Below are positions 54,179 to 64,000 of a DNA stretch of 64,000 bases, piece by piece (the stretch's first letter is position 1; each line of letters starts with the position of its first letter). The notes beneath the pieces were generated by a model. That model was not told the origin of the DNA and made no database searches. It saw nothing but the letters and a program-made list of their open reading frames with translations. This DNA comes from Sarcomyxa edulis (lineage: Eukaryota > Basidiomycota > Agaricomycetes > Agaricales > Mycenaceae). The DNA is taken from positions 372,001 to 436,000 of the forward strand of contig QUOL01000010.1 of the NCBI GenBank assembly GCA_009761415.1, in the 5' to 3' direction. The position numbers were made by a program, and so were the translations under genes.

Positions 54179-56679
54179 CTATGAGGCCTCGACTGGAGTC
54201 GCGGTACGAGAAGTGGAGACTGAAAAATTTCTAGCAGTAGGAGTGGATGATCCGCTCCTGCAGGTTGTGGCGGCGTAATCCACAGGGGATGAACGAACAG
54301 AGGTAACGAAACGTGGCATGAAGTCATGCATGCGAGGGGACTGATTGGATATGAGGTCCTCGCTAGAATGGGCGCGAGGGACTGCATCGGCCAAAACATC
54401 TAAATGACCGTCCGAACCAGTATAGAAGCAGAACCTGACAATCGAAGAAATGCAATGAGAAACTAAATAATAGAAGACGTGATACAAGAAACTTACTTGT
54501 TAAGGAACTGGTGATAATTCGTATTGGGGCTCATCTGGGGATCCTCCTCGTGAGTCAAGGGAGAGATCATGAAAGCATCCGAAGGCGATGGTGTCGAAGA
54601 CCGGGAGGAGCTCGAAGGAGACAGGATAGAAGGTGTGGATAATTCACTTCCACTAATCTCCTCATTTCGAATAATACCAGCTTTAGGCGTCAATCCATAC
54701 CCCAAGCCATGCGATCGACCAGTATCGATAGGAGGGAACGAATATGATCGCCCTGGACTGCTGCCGGAAGGCGTCAAGTCCTCGAACGACCTCAGGCGTG
54801 GCGTTCCTGGTGGTGTTTTCCTTACACCAGAAGTCTCTGAGATAGCGATGTCAAAGTAACCACGCTGATGATTCCGATTCGACACAGGGAAAGGCAGATC
54901 CTCGACTTCGGACGTGGTATACGGGCTGGAGGGGAATAGACGGTCACCCAAGTCCCTAGGAGATCCTACACGAGGGGATGCGGTAGGAGCTGAACCTGGA
55001 GGACTGAACATGGGTTCTGTGTTCTTTTCAGGGAAGGGTATCGAGCTTGAAGTAGTAGGGTACGACTTCATTCGATTGTGGCGAGGGAGGGGTGTTGGAG
55101 AAGGTTTCCAAGGATTCCTCAACGATGTTCCGAAATCGTATCGAGAAGCCAAGGAAGCGCTAGTCTTGAATGCGGGAGGGCTCGGTGGCTCCGGTTCAAC
55201 GACACCGACGGAACGACGTGAGTGTTGCGTCAAGAAGGCATGCTTCCCTTGGACTACCTCCTCAAGCTTGCTCCTCAAATCAGCCACATCCCCTCCTGCT
55301 AGTCTCTCCTCGTCGCTTTCCGTCTTCGCATCCGCCCTGGTGAAGTAAGCGAGATAATCTCGGCCTCCGTTATTATCCCAAATCTCCCTACCCTGTACTG
55401 TGTATCTCAAAGCTAGCAAGAGCGTTTTACCGTCGATGCGGGCTAGCATATCTTGGAGTCTGATAGTGAACCCAAACCTATCGAATGTTCCATTATCGAA
55501 CGACTCCACATACTTCGCCGTGACTTCGCTCGTAGTCTGCCACGAATCAAACGTAAACCGCACAGCCAACCATTTCTGGAAGTCGAGATTCCGCACTCGA
55601 ACAGTTCCAACGATGTTCGAAGAATCCGCAGACAACTTCAATTCCTCCAATGCAACATCCGCATTCGGATTTATCGACGAAGGCATATTGGTGGTCTGCA
55701 TCACCAAGTTTTTGGTCACCTTCCGCTCGCGAGTGTCTCCGTAGATGAACGATGGGAAGTCCGTATCAGTCCCGCTCGTATCCTCAGTCGGACTACCGTC
55801 GCGAGATACAGCTAGAGGTTTCTGCTCCGCTAGGAACAGCTTGACATGTTCCAGGTGGGCATCGAAATGGACGGCCTTCGCATGCGTAGGGGTGTTTGGC
55901 TCGCTTTTACTCGAAGAGCCAAAGGTAACCACCGATAGACTGCCTCGGTGGTTTGGCTTTGAAGACTTGAGCGAAGATTTCACAGGCTGGCCAGATTTCT
56001 TCCTAACGAGTCTAGCTTCAATCGCAGGAGGGATCTCGACGACGGGTGCCGACTTGACGGGCTGAGAACCAGTGGCTTTGGAGGATATATCGACATACGA
56101 GTCGGATGCACGACGCGCGTGAGCGGAATCGAGATTGAGGCGCAACGACAGGCCCGGTGTATAAATCAGCGGAGTATTTGCACTCACGGAACGAGCGACT
56201 GGGGGACTGGTGATATTGCCGAGATCGTCACCAGAGGGAGGTCCTGTAAGAGTGATATGGGACTGTTGGCGGCGTTTAGCGAGCTCGGATTTAGCCTGAA
56301 ATAACGCGGGGGTCGGAGTCGATTGTTCTGGCGGACAAACGACGGGCATCCGGACACCGCGAACGCGCTTGGTTCGGACAGCGATGGTGGGCCAAGAAGA
56401 ATCATCTGAAGGACTCGAAGAACTCGTATCAGAATCATCGACAAAGACGTTTGACAAGGTTGGGGTTGAATTGTCCGGGGAAGTAGGTTGGGTCAACGTG
56501 GCTTTACTCGGCACTGGAATTTTAGGGGTAGAAGGCGGGGTGGCCGAATTCATCCGAACGGCGGATGATCTACGAGGGATCAATGGGAGCGGAGCCCCAG
56601 CAGTGTTCGAGTTTCTTGAGAACGAGCGGTCCAGGCTAGGGGACATTCTAAGCGAGGTTGTGGAAAGAGTCGCGATCAT
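54179..56679 (-). CDS. Protein phosphatase 1 glycogen-targeting subunit (CBM21; Gac1/Pig-like)
   Basis: Two exons, 56679-54497 and 54434-54179 (813 codons with stop). A Ser/Pro-rich N-terminus contains the PP1-docking RVxF motif as KAVHF. A CBM21 starch/glycogen-binding domain follows (IVGTVRVRNLDFQKWLAVRFT, DSWQTTSEVTAKYVESFDNG, DRFGFTIRL, ALRYTVQGREIWDNNGGRDY). Family members bring PP1 to glycogen synthase. The long C-terminal part is disordered, with a small last exon (FCFYTGSDGHLDVLADAV). MSPSLDRSF at 56646 is an alternative start. Confidence 0.88.
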
Positions 56680-59600
56680 CAGAAGGTCGACGTGGTGGGT
56701 ATAACGGTTTGTGAATCTATAGCCATTCACGTCAGTCAATACCTACCCCGCCGCGAGCCACTCTGTAAACACTCACCGACGTGAACAATCAAGCCTTCCA
56801 GGACGTGTTTAGAGGTCAACTGGAGTCAAAATTGCACAGATAAGGAATAAGTATAAGAAAACTGGATCCGTGAAAGGTGTCGCGCTATACCAAAGTCTGA
56901 AGGAACACAGGGCGGGGGGCGCGACTAGCAGGCAAAGGGTAGAACAGATGGCGGATTGTCAGATATATAGACGGATATGTGGAGTAGAGACGGTAGCTTG
57001 GATACATACCTACTGAAGACGGAAGTGCTGAAACCAGAAATGAATGCAAGGTCCCCCTCTGAGCGGCGAGTGATGGTGGTATGAAGAACGTAGTTCACAG
57101 GGATGATGAAGCAGTGTAGAAAATCCTTGGAGTGAGTACTATATTGTAATCAGCGAGTGTGTCAGCGGTCGAACTGAAGGGGGATATGGCGGTGCATAGT
57201 CACCAAAAAAAGGTTGGTGGATATCTTCTAGGGGGGTTGTATACACAGATATTAGAGAAAGTATAGCGGGTACCCTGCAAAGACGAGGGGGGAAGGGGGG
57301 AGGATGTGAGAGGAAGGAAGGAAAGATAAAGAGAGCGGCCAGGATAAGAATTTGAGATGACCCAAAAATGTTAGCCTAACCGCGACACCGTCACGGTCGA
57401 GAACAAGTCAGCCGCGGTATTTCTCGGATTCCAGACTCAGCTAACCGAATCTTATCACAAACTATATGCCTGAAACTGCCAGGTCAAGGACTGGATGTAT
57501 ATACCCAGGTTACAACCGAGTGGCATCTCGTAAATCTGTCTATACCTCGATTATATCCACCGGGAAGACCTTCGAAATCTTTACAAAACCATCACCGGCT
57601 TGTCCGCATCATGTCATATCACTTTCGTCCTCTGCGGCGTTATTTCTCGTGCTCAGCATCTATAATGCGTATTTCCGTGGAGGGGGAACTCGGACTAGAG
57701 CTGCACGGATCATATCCAAACGGCCTTACGACACAGCAACAGACGCCCAAGGATGTCGGTCCTCTCGACCTCAAGATGAAGCGCGTCGCCGCCAGATTCA
57801 TACATCAAGGTGGCCGACATTGTACTCCAGACCCTCATCGCAGTTTATTATTATTGGAAACCGTCAATACCAATTTCCTCTAATGAAAATTGGAAACTTG
57901 AGGTGAGTTACCAACATCACGATGGCGTCGGCGATATTCTCATATTGCCCTGATGCGGTCAAGAATTATACAGAAATATACCTCCATGCTCAAGAATCAA
58001 GTGAATAGTCGTACATAAGTACGCGACAGCGACAAAGGTCACAAGGTGGAACCCGCGGTAAGCTCTTCATTATGATGTCGATTCTGACATCGGCATCTTG
58101 GACCTTCACATCCCTCCATATGATATTTATTTTTGAGAATTACAGTTTGATTCTTTGGGCTAAACATGGACGCGCTGAGCGGACATCACTTCCCAAGTGT
58201 TCTTGATTCACCCCCGGGTATTGACTGTATGATTGCATATGGCACTTGTTGTGGCGCTCACCTATCCTCGGCGTCTGGATGCAATGTTCAAGACCCGTAG
58301 CGTCTTCACCTTTCCTTCTACGGTAAGCGCTTCCCAAGAATATCTTGAGTCTGTACATAAGCTACCGTCCTCCTCAGATTATCTGCCTCAAATTTCATCG
58401 AAAACGGCATGAAATACATGATCGATCTCTAAGGAACACCCTCAGCCGTATGAATTGCGTATAATGACGTCCATACAATCTCGATGGTGGAAGAATCTCC
58501 GATTTTTCGAAGGCTACACAGGACCCAGGTTCCCCTCATCGTTCCTTCCTACATCCTCTCAGGCTACCCCCGTCGATACAAAACAGGTACAAATCCCCCA
58601 AAAGTTCTCCATGCGCAGCTTGCTTCCGGGCCCCCACATTTACCAGCAATCACCACGAAACATACATACGCTGAGCCCAGTCTCAATCCGTCTCTACGCA
58701 TCATGCCGCATTTCTGTTGTATGATATGTAGCCATTGGCCGTCACGGACATTCGGCCATCGTGCGATCTCAAAAAAAGTCGAGGCATTTTTTTCTATCGG
58801 CCCGGCAACGGTGCCGAAAGGTGAAAATGTCTTTCGATTTTATCTATTTTGGGAAGCGTTTTTTTGGAGGCTAAGTATATCGTCCACATTGTGGACTACG
58901 TCTTCTGCCATCAATGAATCCCGCACCTCAAAAAAATCTCGATTGCTACTGATCATGACAGACTGCCATCAATGTTAATTGACGAAAAAAAATCGCATCG
59001 TATATACCGTCACATACCTCGTGGTAGCAAGAACGATCTAAACAACTGGCCTACAACGCAAATCATGGGTTATGGCTGAGTTGTGATACGTCCCCCCCGC
59101 GATCATTGACTTGCTTTTGTTCAATCACAGAAGACTTGCGCTTCGCGTTGCCCCCACCTTCAAGTCGCCTTGGCGTCCCCATTCAACCCTAAACATCGAC
59201 ATCCGCCGGTGAGTCTGCCCCAAAAAACAGCATACCCATCTAAATATATTTGTTCGTGCAGGAATTTTATGTGTTCTCCCCTTCCAGGAAGTCACATCTC
59301 ATCGGTAGAATCCATTTAAATCTCTCGGAAGGTCACCCCAGACACTGGACTTGGATTAAAAGGTTCTGGCGTTGCGCCTCATGTTTTTTGACTGCGTAAG
59401 GACCGTCTCAGATATTGGAGGAACATATCCGAACCATCTGGACATAGCGCCACCAAACGATCTACATTCTTTGATTTCCCCGTGGTCTTACTTGCCCTTC
59501 ACCGTCACGGTCGCGATACGTATACTTGTCTGTCGAGTTCGTCGATGGGAGCTTGATTTCAACGATCCACACCCCGCAAAGGAGTAGCTGGGGAAACCCC

Positions 59601-60401
59601 GTACTCTCTCCTATCACCGATGCTTCCGTGTCTGGTCTGATTCTCGGATGTCGGTGACACCTGTAATCCACATGGCTTAGCTCGTGAGTTTGTGAAAGGG
59701 TGAGGACATTACTTCCTCTCAGCAAGACTGTCTGCTATTAACATTCCTATTGATCCGAAGTTTCTTCTGCTTTCAAGTTTTGTGAAAGGAAAAGTGAACC
59801 CGATCTAGAGACCGTGCAATCCTCGTGATGCGTCAACTGAGACACCTCAATCCAATTCAACTAGGTGGCCGGATACCATCTGTGCACTGAAAAGCTGTCA
59901 TTTGCTAGGGGTGCCGGTGATTCTGTGTAGCAGCTAGCTAACACCCTTCGAAGGAAACAAATGTTGGAGCTGTGACATGTGACATGTGACAACTTGAGCA
60001 TCTAGGCGATATTGCGGTTTGTTTGACCTTGTGGGTCCGTGAGCGCTGCACTCCTCGGGGACCCTCGGGGAGCCTCAGCGTGCGGACCAAATCTGAACGA
60101 TCAGTAACCTGTTGATATCACCATCTGATAAGATCGTTGGACAGACCTGTAGTTTGAGTATATTGACCGAATCCACTTACCTCACTCCTGTGTCCGTAAG
60201 TATGATTCGACCTACTTCAAATGGAAACAAATAAATAATCGTGTAACATAGGCGAGTGGAAGTAGGAAGGGTATATAATTTCGTCTGGTAATGCGACGAT
60301 TGGGCTACGGATACATTTGATTTTACTTGAAAGAAATATTGATAAACGTGTAAGATATCAGAAACTTTGAATAAATACGTGCATATGACTCGGTGATTGT
60401 T
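56680..60401. other. Long intergenic region without a convincing gene
   Basis: About 3.7 kb. Short frames exist near 57466-57906 and 58484-58978 but show no recognisable domain, codon bias or splice pattern. Part near 56760-57400 is probably the 5' leader and promoter of the CBM21 gene (G-rich runs near 57285-57320). I see no tRNA, repeat or transposon signature. Confidence 0.5.
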
Positions 60402-62766
60402 TCAAGGTGTTACAACGCCCATGCGTGCTTGTAAACGTTCGCTTTCTATCTTAAAAGCCTGTTCGGCTTGAATTGAGAGATCGTAAGAGGCGTCAGATAG
60501 AAGAAACACTCTCAATCGACGGAGCAGAGACTTACTGGCTAACGGAAATATGGATCCTAGAGCCTTCATAGCAAGGATCAACAATTCTACTTCCTTTTCG
60601 ATCGCCTCTATTGTAGATGAGAGGGACTCCTCGTTGGGACTTCTGACCGCAACTTTCAGCAAGGATATATACATCTTTGCCACGCAAGACCAACATGCCT
60701 AGAAATTCGACGGTCAATATACTGAACGCACGATGAACCGCAGTTCGGTCCGACGTACGCTCAACGCCGGGTCCAAGTAGCTATAATCTGCATCACTGAG
60801 TTGCCGAACAAGCCCCAACACCGAATTAGCAGCTTCAAGTGATTCCTTATCGATGAATTCCTTTTGAAGATGGATCCAGGATACATGGATCATGGTATGG
60901 ATCGTAAACAAATCGACATTGACCATAGGAGGCTGAGGGCGCCATCCTTCGTACCCGATGAATGGCGGTAAGTTGGCAGCAAACCTGCGAAGCGCCATTT
61001 CCGTAGAGCGATAATCCGTCCAAAATTTGTCACTCTTTTGCGTCGCTTCAGAATATAGATGAGGACTGGAAACGTAGAAAGAATGATCAAAGTCCTACCA
61101 GAACCTAGACGGTATGTTTGCTCGTACAGCGCAGCGGCCTTGACACGTAATGCAGGAATGAAAAGAGACGGAAGCTCGATATCGAGCGTTGATGACTCGA
61201 ACAAGGAACGAACAGTTCCCATCATATCATTCGTGATGGTTTCCTGTTCCAAGCTCAGAGTAACGAAATTGAGACTTCAGAAAGAAACATTACCTGTCCC
61301 GTCGCCGGGGAGGGCCAAGGGGTTTTGATGAGCATCTGCGGGCCAGTACCATCCGGTAGTGCAAGAGGCAAGCCATTCGCTACAGACCAACATCGATCAA
61401 CCATGAATATCTGCCAGAATGCTGATATTCGTTGATTCAATTCCTGCGAATCGCGGGGTGGAGGAATGGGAACGGGTGTTGGCTCGACAGCATACCCAAG
61501 AATCTCTCCGCCAAATAGCTCCAGTCCCAAAAAGTCAAGAGGACGGATCTGGTGAAGGCCAAGCCCTAAGGCTAGCCTTGCAGCGGAGAAAGATTGGCAG
61601 TAACCTTCGAGAGGTCGAGAATTGACATACAAGTAGACGGCGAGAAGCGATGATGCCTGAACGATGTCAACCAAACGATCAGAAGAATCTAACGAAATAC
61701 TGATTCCGTGAAGAGTTCTTGTGTAAAAGACTTGTTTGCGGTCCGTCAAGAACGGGGAAAAAGAGAAGTGGCAACCTAGAAGGAATATTGCATTCATGAG
61801 AGCAGGATGGGGGTCTTGACGGAGGTCTTGATGATGGTTCGAGGGCGTGAGACCCGTTTCGAGTCGAGAAACGTCGCCATCAAACCAACACTGGTGTCTG
61901 TGGGCAAGAAACGTATCTAGTCTATCCCAACTCAACGTTTCGGACAATCGGTCAGAATGTGAACGATACTTACAGGACTCTTTTTTCTTCTAATGGAAGA
62001 GAATCTACAGTAGGGTCTCGTGGATTAGTAGAATCGAATGTCGAACCAGCAGTAGATGTCGAAGCAAAAGGACTCGACGGAAGCCCGAAATATACCTGGC
62101 CATTGCCGGACTCTTGAGAATTGGGCGCTGAGCTTGAAAGGGCCAGCGATAAATCGCCGAGAGCGCCCGGCTGGGGATATAAAGGGTAATGGGAGCTGGA
62201 AGAAGATGAAGATGAAGACAAAGTAACATCAGGCCATATCGGGCTCTCGAATGGTGTAGTGAAACTCTGAAATTCGCGCGTGGGCGAAATCGACATGGTC
62301 ATATTGGGTGGTCGAGCGGTCTCCAGGGACTGGAAATCTTGTTCCGGGTCAAACGGGGCCTCGGTCATGGTATCTCCTGGTGGCGAAGGCCCGGAGCTAG
62401 TAGAAGAGCTCGAGGCAGAACCGCTATGCTCGGATTCGAGCTCGCGAAGTCTGTTCTCGAGTGTGGATAACTTTTCTCTCAGTTTCTGTGTTCGACTTTT
62501 TTGTTTCTTGTCGTCGAACTCGCATTCGTCTGATCGACCCATTTTGGAGCATTGGCGGCAGACGGGTTGGGTCCCATCACATTTCTAGAGACCGGGTCAG
62601 TCGACATCAAGAAGGTCACGAACGTGTACCCACCAATTTTCGTTTTCTAGTCGGAAAATAGGATCAAGGACTAGAATATAGCCGGGAATCATGAACTATG
62701 TGCTTACCGGCAAGATAGGCAAGCTAAGCCTCGTCGGAGAGGATTGGCTGTCCTTCGAGTTGCCAT
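60402..62766 (-). CDS. Zn2Cys6 fungal transcription factor with a 13-nt microexon
   Basis: Exons 62766-62708, 62646-62634, 62584-61974, 61897-61294, 61243-61099, 61045-60732, 60698-60536, 60466-60402 (658 codons with stop). The zinc cluster CLSCRKRKLKC..CRQC..C is complete only when the 13-nt exon 2 (coding KRKL) is included. A coiled coil (KLREKLSTLENRLRELESE) and Ser-rich linker follow, then the fungal-specific regulatory domain (LLAVYLYVNSRPLEGYCQSF, SAARLALGLGLHQI, RISAFWQIFMVDRCWSVANG). The sixth intron is only 33 nt, and the last (69 nt) could be retained in frame. Target genes unknown. Confidence 0.88.
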
Positions 62767-63764
62767 TGATTAGAGGGGGTACTAAAGACGCGATCGATAA
62801 CGGGTTTTTGTATTTAAACCCCACAGCTGGTTCAAATAATGCACAAGCGAGCTGTTTTGATCACACTTATTGGTGTGGGCTATTCGGAAGAATCAGATCT
62901 GAAAGCGTGTTGTAACCTGGCCGGAGATTTGCCCTGGTCGTCTGAGGTGCTTTTCATAGAACATGTTGCAGGACGTTTAGCGATCCCTGGGGTTCCGTAA
63001 GAGGGATAAGTTGGACGAAAAAAACACACATGTGGGAGTTCGCTCGAAATCAAACACCGCCCCACCGAAATCCGACTGCCCGATCAGATTCAGAGGATCA
63101 TGATCAAAGACTTCAAGTGTATAACCTCTGTCGGTTATGTTTCCCGGATATCTATTCGTTCACCTAAGTAGAACAATGACCGTTACCGGGCAATTTGGCG
63201 ATGCAACAAGCAGTGGTATCCTGTCTCTTCAACAAAAAATCAGATGGCACTGGCATCGCTCAATATACTGTACCGCTCTTTCACGCAAAATTAATAGCGA
63301 TAAGAAATCCTTTTGGGACGCAAAGTTCGCATTGAGAGATGCCGAGGTAGGATTATCGAGAGGCCTTCTTAGATGCACAGGGTGCATATGGATGCAACGG
63401 CTCTGACAGCGTCTTTCGCAACTTTGCTATATCCGTTTGTAAGTATCGAGCATCACAGGTTCGTTTACGAGTCTTACCTTATTTCCAGGTCTAGTGCAGT
63501 GCGTACTCGTGATGCTTTACGAAGAACGATAAGGAGTTCTATCGGACCCAAGTGCCACTGGGATACACGGTACTATCATCCTAGATAGAAGTGAGTTTTC
63601 CGATTCACTGCTATTGTTATTCGAACTGTCAGTGTGTTATGAGAATCATCTGCTATTAGGGATGAGAGTAAGCATCGTAAGCAAGAGCTCTGGCTTGGAT
63701 TACAAGAGGAAGAGACAAATCGTGCTTATTTTTACTCTATAAATGTAAAAAGTCCTCGCATCCT
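62767..63764. other. Intergenic, transcription factor to adenylate kinase
   Basis: About 1 kb containing the factor's upstream region and, from the other side, the 3' flank of the adenylate kinase gene. No coding frame that I can support. Confidence 0.5.

Positions 63765-64000
<236 letters not shown>

Noticed and set aside
57466..57906. Possible small mitochondrial-type gene (MSYHFRPLRRYFSCS start at 57611)
   Set aside because: The Arg-rich start is suggestive, but two frames compete, no domain is recognisable and no splice pattern supports it.

Overview
This is nuclear DNA of a filamentous basidiomycete, most likely an agaricomycete. Genes carry many 45-70 nt GT-AG introns. KDZ transposases and TET/JBP-type dioxygenases are typical of mushroom genomes, and the conserved right end encodes fungal housekeeping proteins (NIMA kinase, Pfs2, a glycogen-targeting PP1 subunit, adenylate kinase). 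Species not determined.

The left two thirds (1-47.5 kb) is a nest of mobile DNA. A giant DNA transposon fills 19116-35296 (16,181 bp). It has about 90-bp terminal inverted repeats, an 8-bp target duplication TGGCGGCG on both sides, and five complete gene models: a lineage-specific unknown protein (minus strand), an RNase H1 N-terminal-domain protein, a second unknown protein, a TET/JBP-like 2-oxoglutarate dioxygenase and an 11-exon KDZ (Kyakuja-Dileera-Zisupton) transposase. Removing the element and one TSD copy rejoins the host gene at 35297-36678 with the fragment at 17902-19115 exactly in frame, which proves the boundaries. A second copy in the opposite orientation runs off the left edge (1-3342). 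Its visible 3.3 kb mirrors the other copy with no difference found, and it truncates another gene (3343-4517). A 2.7-kb foldback with arms of about 0.8 kb sits inside the complete copy.

Between the two copies is an old Ty3/gypsy element (about 4806-16585) interrupted by a young chromodomain Ty3/gypsy element (9866-16019; TSD ACGAC; LTRs differ by one base; RT motif YMVD instead of YMDD). Both retroelements have the same in-phase GGGTTTT heptamer just before the gag stop, and pol lies in the -1 frame.

Right of the giant element (37.4-42.8 kb, minus strand) is a tandem array of six divergent paralogues, here called P1-P6. They share a two-exon plan, a conserved intron position, an LRPM-like motif before the intron and an IPTEA-like motif after it. 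I recognise no known family. At two junctions the stop codon of one gene lies inside the TATA box of the next. The surroundings (16.6-17.8 and 36.9-44.6 kb) are rich in CGATCG/CCGATCGG words and degenerate tandem repeats. Retroelement and hAT relics follow (44.8-47.5 kb).

From 48.4 kb the window is ordinary host sequence: a NIMA-like kinase head-to-head with Pfs2/WDR33, a CBM21 protein phosphatase 1 targeting subunit, a Zn2Cys6 transcription factor whose zinc cluster is built across a 13-nt microexon, and the 3' end of adenylate kinase at the right edge.
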